A stretch of DNA of 64,000 bases, from NCBI RefSeq assembly GCF_932526225.1, contig NC_064034.1, positions 14,830,887-14,894,886 on the forward strand, read 5' to 3'. The stretch comes from Nematostella vectensis. Its lineage: Eukaryota; Cnidaria; Anthozoa; Actiniaria; Edwardsiidae. Position 1 is the stretch's first letter; the number at the start of each line of letters is the position of its first letter. Below, in pieces: positions 1-10,077 of this stretch. The translations under genes and the position numbers were made by a program. A model generated the notes under the pieces. The model searched no databases, had not been told where the DNA came from, and saw only the letters and a program-made list of their open reading frames with translations.

Positions 1-594
1 AGGGTTGATGAGTCTGCAGGTCGATTTATTAGCGAAGTTCGGTTTGTGGTCTTTGAGTGTTATAAATGCTTGTTTGTTGGCGGTGGTGTCCATTCTATCG
101 TCGATTCCTAGTTTTGTCGCGATGTTATTGTTTTCTTTGTGGATGGCTTGCGTAGTTTCGGGTGGAGCTTTTTTGTAGGATTTTGTTATGTCTTTTTCTA
201 GGAGATTCTTGTAGGCTGACGGTTCTAGTTTATAGAAGTTGGTAGTTTTGTCGGCGGCGACTAGGAGCTTCGGTTCATTTTTTATGCGGTCGCTGTCTTT
301 CTTTATTTTGTTGAAGAATGGGCTGCTCGCTTCTTTAAATTTTACGGACTGGATCATTTTCAGCATGTCGTCTTCAAAGTCTTTTAATTCATCAATAGGA
401 GGAGAGTTTTTGGTCGATTTGAAGCCGTACGTTTCTTTTGAAGACGAAATGGGATCGGGGTTGAGAAAGAAGTGGGCTTTCCAGCGCATTCTGCGTAAAA
501 AGTGCTCGGTCTTTTCGATGAGGCGTTGAAGGTAGTCATTACGTGATGGTAGTGGGATATTCTTGGACGAGTAGTTGATGCTGAATTTTTCCAT
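1..594 (-). CDS. Reverse-transcriptase-type ORF, N-terminal part (runs off the window)
   Basis: An uninterrupted minus-strand frame starts at ATG 594-592 and runs 198 codons to the window edge. It is a lysine-rich protein with the landmarks KAHFF (about residue 45), AADKTTNFYKLEP, AFITLKDHKPNF and CRLINP at the edge. The last two resemble the block just ahead of the palm in a family of retroelement reverse transcriptases (Penelope-like or non-LTR-like) that is abundant in cnidarians. The catalytic YxDD region lies outside the window. The 5' flank (643-725) recurs at 8280-8362, as expected for the 5' end of a repeated element. Which retroelement class it belongs to is not settled. No stop interrupts the visible part. 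Confidence 0.6.
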   Translation of the reverse strand, partial: MEKFSINYSSKNIPLPSRNDYLQRLIEKTEHFLRRMRWKAHFFLNPDPISSSKETYGFKSTKNSPPIDELKDFEDDMLKMIQSVKFKEASSPFFNKIKKDSDRIKNEPKLLVAADKTTNFYKLEPSAYKNLLEKDITKSYKKAPPETTQAIHKENNNIATKLGIDDRMDTTANKQAFITLKDHKPNFANKSTCRLINP

Positions 595-642
595 TATGGG
601 TAGCCGTAGAGTGCTCGACAAGCTGAAACTTGGAGCTATGAT

Positions 643-725
643 AATGCGTGAGTGCAGGCGTTCATATAATAGTGCTCAATACATAGGTGTAGAGCGGGAT
701 ATATCTTGGTTTGTAGGAAAAAAAA
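643..725. repeat. 5' flank of the RT element, second copy at 8280-8362
   Basis: About 80 bp here (starting GCGTGAGTGCAGGCG and ending at the A-run after TTGGTTTGTAGG) recurs nearly identically at 8280-8362 in the same orientation. It lies just upstream of the minus-strand RT-type ORF, so it is probably that element's 5' untranslated end. Confidence 0.7.
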
Positions 726-884
726 CACTTTTTTTCTTTTCAACAAATTTTAATTTATTTTTATAGCTTTGTATGCCTGTGTGTATTACAAAAATAATTA
801 CAAAAAAAAAAACGGTCCTCCGAGGTCCGGTCCGCGTAGGTCCGCGGAGATCCGGTCTTCATTTTACAGAGTTCCATCAAGCAT

Positions 885-1552
885 GTGCTTTGAACTTCAT
901 TTGTGAATATCAATTAGATCACGTCTTCTATAAAACTTCTTCCAAGTACATATGTCTTACTCTTTATTGCGTCTATTCATGTTTGAAGCACTTTTTCATA
1001 CCCCTGCGTCGAATATCTCATGTATGACCGATCGTCACGACATTTTAAGTGGTCGGGTGGGTATATAATTAGTATTCTGAGGTCTACGCACGCAGATATG
1101 ACCCACCCGACTCTTTGTATCGAACGCAAACAAACCCCTGGGGATGTTTTTTTGTGTCAGACCTGTTTTCATGACTGATTTTGAGCTATGGTATAATTTC
1201 AAATCGCAATTTGATCGTACGCCTGTGCTTTATAATGGCAGCAATTGCCATCGGAAGTAAGCTCCATCATCAATCTAGCGATATTTGAGGAGAAATTTGT
1301 TTTTGCGTTATTTTTATTTAAATACAAATAAACTCAGATGAAGGGGCGTGGGTTTTTGGCACGGAGTTTGGGAATAGCTTTCCACCCTTGCTTGAAATCG
1401 GTTTTTAAAAAACCCGAATATTTCTGAAAAAATCTGACGTAATAAAAAGTAAGACCGAATATGTAAGCGAACCGAATATGTATTTGGAAGAAATTTTATT
1501 GAAGACTTCGTGATCTAATTGATATTCGCAAATGAAGTTCAAAGCACATGCT
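885..1552. mobile_element. Short element with about 85-bp inverted ends
   Basis: Positions 885-970 and 1468-1552 are inverted copies of each other, sharing GCATGTGCTTTGAACTTCAT and ATCAATTAGATCACG with a few small gaps. The interior holds a second hairpin: GTCGGGTGGGTATAT near 1053 pairs with the region near 1098-1116. No coding frame of note. Probably a non-autonomous DNA element; target-site duplication not resolved. Confidence 0.5.
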
Positions 1553-1892
1553 TAATAAGCAATGCGTTGAGTTGAGTAGACCACCTGTGCTTATCCGTAC
1601 AAAAACAAGCAGAGAATTTGCATTGAGCATCCACAACACCTTCCCTTTTAAGGGCTGGTAATTTAGAAAGATACCTTGGGATGGCTCGATAGGAGAGGAC
1701 TTGTTAAGAGCTCCGTTAGAAAGTTTAATTTTGAACTCTCAAGAAACTGGAAAATCAGCTTGGAAATGGTAAAAGACAAGAAAGAAAAAAAAAACAGAGG
1801 GTTAGCAGCTCGGGTCAGTAACAATAATAACAACCATTTAGTTATACCCAAATGATTAGATGATGCCTGTACAAAACAAAAGTACAAGACCT

Positions 1893-2100
1893 GGGGCCGG
1901 TTCCTGAAAAGCCGATTTGCGCTAACCCAGGGTTAAATTAACTCTAACCCACGATTAAATTTTTACCCCCGGATAAGTTCTTTTCCCGAAACGCTAGTTA
2001 GCGCTAACTCTGGGTCAGTTTGGAGGTAAATCTAACCCTGCTCGCGAGGTGGGTTAACTCGCTAACCCACTGTTTAGTTGGCGTAACACAGGCCTCCCAA
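1893..2100. repeat. Repeat rich in CTAACCC/GGGTTA words
   Basis: The sequence begins GGGGCCGGTTCCTGAAAAG and then carries several imperfect copies of CTAACCCAGGGTTAA and its inverse. A related fragment (TTTAATCCAGGGTTAG) lies near 2486. It resembles one end of a MITE, but both ends could not be paired. The rest of 2100-2614 holds nothing I can assign. Confidence 0.35.
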
Positions 2101-2614
2101 ACTTTGTAGTAGAACTAAGGCTTCATAAAATAAAGTTGTCGACAAAAAAGACGTTACACAAAACAATGTAGGGATCAAATATTCTAACATTTCGCTTTAT
2201 CATGTGACCTTCGTTGCGATGCTGACTTGAAAATTGTGCTGGGACAGACAGAAAGTTACATGAAATTTGTACTTGAAATGAATCTGTCTCGCTAGTGTCA
2301 CGCACCAACTCGAATCCTGCAAATGACGCTTTTTGGCCATGAAATGGAGGTAATTACAGGTGATGTAGAGGTGTTTTGGGGCTTTTCTGTGAAAATAAAA
2401 TCACCAAAGGTAAATTTAAGTTGCTTTCTGTTGATATACTAGGTACCCTGTGTGAATTTTACTCCTCAAACCAGTTTTTAACTCGTTTAATCCAGGGTTA
2501 GTAATTTACAAAAAATAAATGTTTGAGACAAATGCTGTAAAATAAAAGGATATAAAATACGAAATCAATAGTGCAGTTTTTTGTTGTTGGGAATGGCTTG
2601 ACAGTGGTGAAAGT

Positions 2615-4945
2615 GTGGTTATGTTTAGAAAAAAAGCAAGGCTTGCTGCAAAACAACGTTGGAGAAAAACAAACGAACATTTTTCCGAAAATACGTCTCG
2701 GGCTACGTTTACAAAAGATTTCGGCTGTCAAGTAAATATTTGCTGTGCTAGCGCCAGCTTAGAAAGAGAAATTCAAAGACAAAGAAACACAGACACAGAT
2801 TTAGTAACAGTAAAAATACCGGAAGTCGACTCGGGAATTCCTCAAAACAACGCCGGTTTCGCCCAATCTTGCCAATCTAAATTTCACAGCCGGTTCGATT
2901 TAGCTCAAATATTTGAGGACCTTGGTGTGGAGACTAAATTATCCCAAGAGGGAACAGAGCAGACCGCGGAGGGGTGCCACGAACGGGTCGATAATATATA
3001 CGAACAGGCTGCTCATCAAACGAAAAACCTCACCGACAACACTCTAAAAATAACTCCCGAAAATTATGTCCTCACAAATAAACAAACCCTCAACCTGATA
3101 GCAAATAATGCCCTTCTGGTCAACACCGCCTCGCCACACACCGCTCACCGTGCATTCATCGTAACAACGTGTGCTTCGACTTCAACCGAGTCACCGGCTG
3201 TTCCCGTCAAGCCTGCATCTACCCCAACGTTTGCCAAAAATGCGCCGACTCCCATCCCGCTCACCAGTGTCGCGCCGGAATCTCCGCATCCGCAGGCCAG
3301 CGCCAAGGCAACAGAAGCCAAGCTCCGGGTCGCCCAGCTGCACAGTAAAAGGAAGGCAACGATAAGTACACCGATTAAAATAGATCTTCTAGAACAGGAA
3401 CTATCTTCCCATTCAGATCGGGAATTCGTAACTTCCCTACTTAATTCGTTACGTTTCGGTGCCCACATTGGTTTTGATGGCACCCAAAAGTCTCGTGTTT
3501 CACCTAATCTTATTTCAGCTCGGGTGCACCCTGAGATAATTTCAAAAAACATAGAAAAAGAGGTCAACTTAGGTCGTATGGCAGACCCGTTCTCCGCGCC
3601 CCCATTACCTAACTTTCAATGCCACCCAATTGGGGTAGTGCCCAAAAAACATTCGGCCGACTGGCGCACTATTTATCATTTATCCTTCCCCGAGGGAGAT
3701 AGCATTAACGATGGAATTCCTAAAGACCCTTACTCACTCCAGTACGTTAGAGTGGACGACGCTATTAGCATTCTCACCTTACTCGGCAAAGGTGCCTTTA
3801 TGGCAAAAACCGACCTCAAATCGGCGTTTCGACTAATTCCAATACACCCGAACGACTGGAATTTACTGGGGGTCCGTTGGGAGTCTCGTTATTATGTGGA
3901 TTTATATTTGCCTTTTGGTTTACGCTCGGCGCCGTTTTTATTTAATCAACTCTCCGAAGCGCTAGAGTGGATTCTTAAACATAATTACAACGTTCGTAAT
4001 GTTATTCACATATTGGATGACTTCTTCGTAGCGGAGTCATCTAAACTAGGTTGTTTAGAGAGTTTCACAAGACTGCTCAAATTCTTTATCTCAGTGGGGG
4101 CCCCTGCTGTGGCTTCCAAAACTATCGGTCCTAGTACAACACTTGAATTCATGGGAATCGAGCTCGATACCCTACGTATGGAGGCGCGCTTACCTTCAGA
4201 TAAATTAGAACGTCTTAAAGCATCCTTGCGGGATTTCAAGCGAAAGCGTTCCGCTCGCCTCATAGAGCTTCAATCCTTAATCGGCACTTTGCAATTCGCC
4301 TGCCGCGTTGTTGTTCCGGGTAGAACTTTCCTTCAGCGCATCATAGATCTCACGCGGCGGGTAAATCACCGATTCCATCACGTCAAATTGAGCCACGGTT
4401 TTTTTCAGGATTTAGCAATTTGGCAGCAGTTTACCCGGAACTGGAACGGCAAAGCTTTCTTCCTCGAAGAAGCAATCCGTACCAGCCAGGATATGGAACT
4501 CTATTCCGACGCTAGCGGTAGTATCGGTTTCGGCGGTTACTTCTCTGGGCGCTGGTTCCAAGGCCGATGGCCGCCTCACCTCGCCATATCCAAAAAGACA
4601 GGCATTAGTATCGAATGGCAAGAATTATTTCCTATAGTAGTAGCCTGCTCCCTATGGCGCTCCGAGTTCTCGGGCAAGCAAATTCAGTTCTGGCGTGACA
4701 ATCAATCAGTCGTTCACATTGTCAACACAGGTCACTTAAAAGCGCCCAGGATTATGTCACTTATGCGTCGCTTAGTAGGCATTTCCATGGCTCATAATTT
4801 TGTTGTGCGTTGTCGCTTCGTACCAGGTCATTTCAACGGCATTTCTGATGCACTTTCTCGGTTTCAGATGGCACGATTCAGAGAGCTCGCACCGGCCGCG
4901 GACCAGACCCTTTGTGTCATCCCGCCTTCGCTAATGACCCTCTAA
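2615..4945 (+). CDS. RT-RNase H polyprotein of a DIRS-like element
   Basis: The 776-residue frame copies element RNA into DNA. The conserved part begins near residue 255 (TPIKIDLLEQEL) and continues into the RT fingers and palm: IGVVPKK, WRTIYHLSFP, then FMAKTDLKSAFRLIPIHP with the first catalytic Asp, LPFGLRSAP, and HILDDFF as the YxDD-box variant with two Asp. RNase H follows from about residue 630: ELYSDASGSIGFGGYF, EWQELFPIV, FWRDNQSVVHIVN and HFNGISDALSR, supplying the acidic active site. The first 180 residues are Q/N/T-rich and unrecognised. Around residues 180-245 this frame probably does not hold the true protein (see the zinc-knuckle entry). The stop at 4943-4945 lies inside the start of the recombinase frame. 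Confidence 0.85.
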   Translation: MVMFRKKARLAAKQRWRKTNEHFSENTSRATFTKDFGCQVNICCASASLEREIQRQRNTDTDLVTVKIPEVDSGIPQNNAGFAQSCQSKFHSRFDLAQIFEDLGVETKLSQEGTEQTAEGCHERVDNIYEQAAHQTKNLTDNTLKITPENYVLTNKQTLNLIANNALLVNTASPHTAHRAFIVTTCASTSTESPAVPVKPASTPTFAKNAPTPIPLTSVAPESPHPQASAKATEAKLRVAQLHSKRKATISTPIKIDLLEQELSSHSDREFVTSLLNSLRFGAHIGFDGTQKSRVSPNLISARVHPEIISKNIEKEVNLGRMADPFSAPPLPNFQCHPIGVVPKKHSADWRTIYHLSFPEGDSINDGIPKDPYSLQYVRVDDAISILTLLGKGAFMAKTDLKSAFRLIPIHPNDWNLLGVRWESRYYVDLYLPFGLRSAPFLFNQLSEALEWILKHNYNVRNVIHILDDFFVAESSKLGCLESFTRLLKFFISVGAPAVASKTIGPSTTLEFMGIELDTLRMEARLPSDKLERLKASLRDFKRKRSARLIELQSLIGTLQFACRVVVPGRTFLQRIIDLTRRVNHRFHHVKLSHGFFQDLAIWQQFTRNWNGKAFFLEEAIRTSQDMELYSDASGSIGFGGYFSGRWFQGRWPPHLAISKKTGISIEWQELFPIVVACSLWRSEFSGKQIQFWRDNQSVVHIVNTGHLKAPRIMSLMRRLVGISMAHNFVVRCRFVPGHFNGISDALSRFQMARFRELAPAADQTLCVIPPSLMTL
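3154..3351 (+). other. Gag-type zinc knuckle encoded in a different frame
   Basis: In the frame one base behind the long RT ORF, 3154-3351 reads as a cysteine-rich module: VCFDFNRVTGC, then SRQAC, then VCQKCADSHPAHQC. This C/C/C/C-C/H/C spacing matches the zinc-binding module usually found upstream of RT in cnidarian DIRS-like elements. That frame is closed at 2992 and again upstream of the module, and ends at a TAA near 3349. It is therefore reached only by a frame change out of, and back into, the surrounding ORF. Confidence 0.6.
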
Positions 4946-5877
4946 CGCGCGAGGTGAAACACTACGCTGATAAGGCCCTGGCTATCAACACCAAGCGCAC
5001 TTATCACGCAGGCGAGAAACAGTTCATTGACTTCTGCCTCATGAATAGGCTTTTTGACAGCCACGGGGACATTCTCCCAACTAGTGAGAGTACTCTTATC
5101 TATTTTGTTACCTTTCTCGCGCGTAGAGTAAAGCACGGTACTATTCGCACATACTTGGCGGCCGTTCGCAACATGCACATCGAAAACGGATTCCAGGACC
5201 CTATACAGGGTCGGCTAATTTTAAACAAGGTTTTGCGGGGCATTTTACGGGTGCAGGGTCAGCACAAAACAGCTCGTCAACCCGTAACTCCACAGCTCTT
5301 AAAAGCCATTCGTCCGGTTTTGCTTAGCTGGCTGAGCGCACATGATTTCCATATGATTTGGGCGGCATTCACACTTGCCTTTTTCGTTTTTTTACGTTGT
5401 AGTGAGTTTACTTGCCCGGGCGTACGCAACTTTGACATAGTTTATAACTTATCTCCAGTCGACATAAATTTCCACCCTAACCCTTCAGCACCGCTTTACA
5501 TGAAAGTCGCCATTAAGGCATCCAAAACCGACCCTTTCAGGCAAGGCACCGTTTTGACAACCGCACGCTCCGGTTGCGACCTATGCGTCGTGTCCGCGAT
5601 GCAAGAGTTTGTTCGCATCTGTGGGTACACAACAGGACCACTTTTTCGGTTTCGTTCCGGTAAATACCTAACTCGGTCATTGGTCTCTAGCATTCTTAGA
5701 GACGCAGCACGCACTTGCGGCCTTCCTCATAGCAGTTTAAAGGGGCACTCATTTAGAATTGGGGCGGCAAGCTGCGCTGCCGCTGCAGGCCTGCCCGACT
5801 GGCTTATCAAAGTGCTTGGTCGTTGGTCCTCTGATTGCTACCAGCTTTACGTACGTACACCACAAACATTTCATTAA
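4912..5877 (+). CDS. Tyrosine recombinase of a DIRS-like element
   Basis: This 321-residue enzyme integrates the circular cDNA by strand exchange, in place of a DDE integrase. The N-terminal SAM-like core-binding domain contains INTKRTYHAGEKQFIDF (residues about 24-40). The catalytic domain shows the first Arg in FLRCSEF (about residue 160), a Lys in KASKTDPFRQG, the HxxR box GHSFRIGAAS, then LGRWSSDCYQLY with the nucleophilic Tyr near the C terminus. The length is normal for the family. The start at 4912 overlaps the end of RT-RH by 34 nt in another frame, so translation may be by re-initiation or frameshifting. No inactivating change seen. Confidence 0.85.
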   Translation: MCHPAFANDPLTREVKHYADKALAINTKRTYHAGEKQFIDFCLMNRLFDSHGDILPTSESTLIYFVTFLARRVKHGTIRTYLAAVRNMHIENGFQDPIQGRLILNKVLRGILRVQGQHKTARQPVTPQLLKAIRPVLLSWLSAHDFHMIWAAFTLAFFVFLRCSEFTCPGVRNFDIVYNLSPVDINFHPNPSAPLYMKVAIKASKTDPFRQGTVLTTARSGCDLCVVSAMQEFVRICGYTTGPLFRFRSGKYLTRSLVSSILRDAARTCGLPHSSLKGHSFRIGAASCAAAAGLPDWLIKVLGRWSSDCYQLYVRTPQTFH

Positions 5878-5940
5878 CTGCTGCACCAAAAATGGCGATA
5901 GTCCAGCCTGTCACTCTGACTTAAGCATTGTTGTTATTGC

Positions 5941-6001
5941 GCTTGGGGGGATGCATTCTGCATCTTGTGGCGGTTAGTTCTGTCTGAAGACTTCCCCAAG
6001 C
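5941..6001. repeat. Nested hairpin downstream of the recombinase
   Basis: GCTTGGGG (5941-5948) pairs with CCCCAAGC (5994-6001). Inside it GATGCA pairs with TGCATC around a 3-nt loop. It lies 64 bp after the recombinase stop, so it may belong to the 3' terminal structure of the DIRS-like element. Role unproven. Confidence 0.5.
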
Positions 6002-6317
6002 GGGGTTTGTTAGCTATATGGTGTGCTTGTGCGTTTGTGGACCAGCCAATACTCTCGTTCGATCCTTCACGCGGAGTGTAGGGGAAATGAGTGAGGCCTA
6101 AAGGTCATATGCTTACACTACAGTTGCTACGTCACGCGCTAGTCGTCACGTCACGCTAACTCGCTTTCGATCAGTCTGTCTCCCCCCATATTCTACCATA
6201 GTCGTGCCTAGTGTATTCATTGCGTTGCAAAGCGGGCATTTCCTTTTCACGCGTAAAGCGACATTAAAACATATTTTCGACTATGTTTATTCGAATTATT
6301 TTTTTTTTCTGTATCAA

Positions 6318-6360
6318 TGACGTCACGTGATGACGTCATGGTATGACGTGTATGACGTCA
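6318..6360. promoter_or_regulatory. Cluster of CRE-type TGACGTCA palindromes
   Basis: Three perfect TGACGTCA octamers (6318-6325, 6331-6338, 6353-6360) and one TGACGTG variant (6344-6350) lie within 43 bp, with a CACGTG E-box between the first two. These are the consensus for CREB/ATF binding. No gene start is recognised nearby, so the cluster may belong to a mobile element. Confidence 0.35.
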
Positions 6361-6401
6361 TCAAAATAATCAGAATACTTTTGGTGGTCAACTTGGCAAA
6401 C

Positions 6402-8279
6402 ACCAGACCCTTGTGACTTTTTTCAAGGCTTTTATGCTATATTTAATTTTCCTTAGCAACAGATGTCAGTACACCCTTAAAGGGACACTGCATGCTAAAT
6501 GCATGTACGGCTTCATTCCAGCATCTTGAACATCAAATACGATTGCTGGAACTCGTTTTTTTTTTTGGCTTTGTTTTCGTATTTTAGAAATTCTCGCTCG
6601 AGTACCCAAAAAGCGACCATTTTAATGAATTCCAACGGCGGCGCAGTTTTGAGCAGCGGTATCCATCGTTTCCATGGTTTCTTTTGTGATGTCACTGGTG
6701 GGGATAAATTAAAATGTATTAAGAATTAGGCGTTCGAGCAGGCGCTCTGAACATACCTTTCACGAAAACACCGACAAAATAGGCTTTTGAGTCCCCAAAA
6801 ATTGAATGCCCTATAATTAGGATGTCTACAATCGAGCGGTTAATATACTGTACTTGTTAAATTCTCAAAAGATAGAGAAAATGGTGAGAATCATAGACAA
6901 ATGGCTCGTTGTTCCCGCTGACCAAGTGACCGTGTGCTGTGGGAACTACATCGGTGTTGCTATGATACCGCCGCCATTTTGGAAAAGAGTTCTAAACTAG
7001 ACAAATGTTCGATCAGAACTGGTCAATTTAAAAGTCAGTTTCCCGATCGAAAAAGCACATCATTGAACATTTCTTGATCAATTTTGTTCTTGGCCTACAT
7101 TATTTAGCGTCTAGCCACGATAAAAAAGAATTTAGATAACTGTTTGAAACATATTTCTGAGGTAAATTGTGTTACATGACACCCTAATTTCTTTGTAACA
7201 AGCTTACTTAGCTTATCGCTGGGCAAAGATGGTTTAGATCTTCAATCGAAGAAATTTACTTATCAAGACAGGTGCACTTCCGTATAATGGCAATTGAAAA
7301 ACTGGTAAGTTACTGTATACAGTATTTATATTAGTGTATTTTCGGTATTGATCTAGATTGCTGTTGCGTCAATTTGAAATCTCCTTTTATTCTGGAAATA
7401 CAAATAACTTTCTTAAGTACTAAGTATACATTATTAAAATGGTGCAACGACAACAACGACATTTTTATTGTCTTTGAATAAAGCAAATAACTATTTAGAA
7501 TAGCTGTAAGTTGTGTGCGATGGACTAGATTCGACGTTTGCTTGCTTTGATATGCACTCACTCCATGCTTTGTAAATAAAAATGTTGTACTGTATAGCTT
7601 ATCATATGTAATTTTTTCAGAAATGGCTAAGGAAATAAATGACTGCAAAAACCTATAAACTTCACATTATACTCAGAATCATATGTACCTAAGCTCATTT
7701 GCATAGGCAGGATATAACAACAGACACCAACAAAAAGTCTTTTGATCTTCATCTTTTCTTGTATGTTGTGTAAGGTTCATTAAATGTTAATGTGTGCTTA
7801 TTTGTTTTAGTGCCCATCTTCTAGCAGCACCATACAGGGAATTTCATCTGGTGGTCAGCTCATGGCAAGAAGAGGTGTTTCTTCCACCTGTAGGGGGATT
7901 TGTCCAAAAGTAGAAAAGTAGGAGTGTTTTGTCCACAAGTAAATTTTTTTTTCATCCACATATACTTTTTCCAAAATCTTGCCACTCAGCTTAAGTTTAG
8001 CTTCCTGTGACATGAGTTTCACACATAACTTTTGCGTTCATCCCTTAAAGCTACAAATTTCATAGTTATTACTGTGCAATTTCAGTTGTGCTTCACTAAG
8101 ATTAGTTACTTACAGCTCAAGCTGACAATTAGCATTTTATATCAATTCTGATCAATCAATACAAAACTTTTTCTAGAGGAAACAACAATATTCTGTTTTA
8201 TTAACAAGCAAAACCAGTTATGCTTTATCAGTAGAAATAGATTGAAAATGGCATATATTATACATATCTATAGATATAA
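6402..8279. other. AT-rich sequence without a recognised gene
   Basis: No coding signal or element is supported here except one shared word. The segment near 6476 (TTAAAGGGACACTGCATGCT) recurs inverted at about 24226-24246, so both may be ends of the same short DNA element. Confidence 0.5.
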
Positions 8280-8332
8280 TGCGTGAGTGCAGGCGTTCAT
8301 ATAACAGTGCTCAATACATAGGTGTAGAGCGG

Positions 8333-8432
8333 GATATATCTTGGTTTGTAGGAAAAAAACACGCGAACTACCATTTAATCTCTCGATGAAACGGTAGTTC
8401 GCGTGTTTTTTTCCTACAAACCAAGATATATC
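8333..8432. repeat. Perfect 40-bp hairpin with 20-nt loop
   Basis: Positions 8333-8372 and 8393-8432 are exact reverse complements over 40 bp, including an internal A7/T7 tract, with the loop at 8373-8392. The left arm begins inside the copied 5' flank of the RT element (8280-8362), so the hairpin looks like an inverted duplication at that element's end. Confidence 0.85.
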
Positions 8433-8439
8433 TATGGAT

Positions 8440-9277
8440 ATATATTTTTTTTATATTTATAAAAACATTGATATTTATACAAAACTTCTGGATAAACTTC
8501 CATCTAGAGTAAACCTGGAAAACTCTCCTGCTCTAACAAAGCATCTTTGTCCAGATTATGGTGTGATGTAATAAACTAAAACCATATGTAGGTAACAAAC
8601 TTTGTTATTGTTGGCAGTGCAACTTCACACCCATTACAAATCTAACCTCTGCAGTATGAATAAAGTTGAAGAAATCCAAGCATTGTTGTGTTGTTGATTT
8701 TAGTTTGTGTCTTGTGTTTGCATTCTCCTTGATTATAGAGTCAAACAGTTTTCCATCTTTATTGAGTCAACAACAATAATTACTACTACATTCAGAGACG
8801 ATACAATACAGAAACATACAAAACAGAGAAGTGAACTCAAAAGGGAACACTTTTGGGCTGCCAGAAAGCCATATGTAACAAAAAATAAAAAAACACCTAC
8901 TGCCCCCTTAACCACTGAACCAAACCCCCCTTTAGCGAAAAGCTAGATCCACCCCTGGGATCAACAAACTTAACTTAAATAAATTACAAAATCATTCTGT
9001 GACATGCATGGTAGGTCCACAAAAAATATGTCTAATGTAGATGTTCAATGTCAAATGTAGTGGTGAGGTAGTTTTGAAATAAAAAGCTTAGAGAGTAGGA
9101 AAAGTGATTGAATCAGCTAGGTTACATATGTGATTCTTTAGGTTAACTATTCTATTAAGTAAGGGTTAAATACAAAGGATGGAAGCAGTTCGCCATATAA
9201 CACCTTAAGAACTGGCTTATTACATAATCTGTACTAAGTAAAATACTATTTAAAGAAAATATCATACTTCAAAAGCT
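8440..9277. other. AT-rich spacer
   Basis: No coding frame, RNA gene or element that I can support. Short open frames here lack codon structure or homology. Confidence 0.5.
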
Positions 9278-9356
9278 GGGTCAGTACGCAGCTCTTACAA
9301 GCTGCAATTTGATTAGGCAAATGAACAATATTAGCACCTTGACACAAAGAACAAGA
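9278..9356 (+). mobile_element. hAT-type MITE, left half (split by the Polinton)
   Basis: It starts GGGTCAGTACGCAGCTC after the 8-bp duplication CAAAAGCT (9270-9277). The right half is 23337-23409, ending CTTACTC, followed by the same CAAAAGCT at 23410-23417. An unsplit copy lies at 38255-38399 with its own duplication, CAATTGTC. Eight-bp duplications and about 17-bp imperfect inverted ends fit the hAT superfamily. Confidence 0.85.
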
Positions 9357-9635
9357 GGGGGGACCAGGGGGTTTCATAGAAACGAGTGGGAGGCGCGAAT
9401 CGCCCCTCCGGGCCTCCCAGCCCCGTCTTCCCGTCTTAGGGTTGGGAGGCGCGGATCCCCCCTCCGAGCCCCCCAGCCCCGTCTCTATATATCGGGCAGA
9501 TAATGCTTCACGTACATAAACAATCGGCAAAAGCTAATGTAGGCCAAATCGATTTCACGTACATAAGCTTTTGGCAATTGCTAATGTAGGCCAAATCGGT
9601 TTTACGTACATAAGCTTTTGGCAATTGCTAATGTA
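9357..9635 (+). repeat. Polinton left terminal inverted repeat
   Basis: It pairs with 22985-23336. It begins with a G-run, then a GC-rich block, then about three 47-bp units built on CACGTACATAAGCTTTTGG and AATGTAGGCCAAATCG. The right end has four such units, so the inverted repeats differ in unit number. Confidence 0.9.
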
Positions 9636-9950
9636 GGCCGGGCGCGTTTCACGTACATGAATAATTAGGGTGTAGGCCGGGCGCGTTTCGCGTACATGAA
9701 TAATTAGGGCTATAGGCCGGGCGCGTTTCACGTACATGAATAATTAGGGCTGTAGGCCGGGCGCGTTTCACGTACATGAATAATTAGGGCTGTAGGCCGG
9801 GCGCGTTTCGCGTACACGAATAATTAGGGCTGTAGGCCGGGCGCGTTTCACGTACATGAATAATTAGGGATGTAGGCCGGGCGCGTTTCGCGTACATGAA
9901 TAATTAGGGCTGTAGGCCGGGCGCGTTTCGCGTACACGACTTTTTGGGGC
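9636..9950 (+). repeat. Eight 40-bp subterminal repeats inside the Polinton left end
   Basis: The word GGCCGGGCGCGTTTC starts at 9636, 9674, 9715, 9755, 9795, 9835, 9875 and 9915, a period of 40 bp (first unit 38). Each unit continues ACGTACATGAATAATTAGGG. Units differ at one or two CpG-type positions. The right end has only one degenerate copy (about 22985-23003). Confidence 0.9.
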
Positions 9951-10077
9951 AATTGCTGAGCTTGGTACTTCGTAACATACGTTTTAAGGACTTTGTGACT
10001 CGCACCCTAATAAATGAAGCTGTTATGAAATATCACGGCTATGTTTTTCCAATGATGCAGTTCGAACCCTTAAGGAC

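Larger units (their letters stand above)
2615..5877 (+). mobile_element. DIRS-like tyrosine-recombinase retrotransposon (coding core)
   Basis: A Gag-type zinc knuckle, RT-RNase H and a tyrosine recombinase follow in the order typical of YR retroelements, and no DDE integrase or aspartic protease is present. The two long frames overlap by 34 nt. The element must extend beyond the coding core on both sides. Its ends (inverted or split direct repeats) could not be delimited by eye. It looks recent: RT-RH and YR are both open over their full length. Confidence 0.85.

Noticed and set aside
8373-8392. Hammerhead-like CGATGAAAC in the hairpin loop
   Set aside because: The core needs both CTGANGA and GAAA separated by stem II. 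Only a merged fragment is present.
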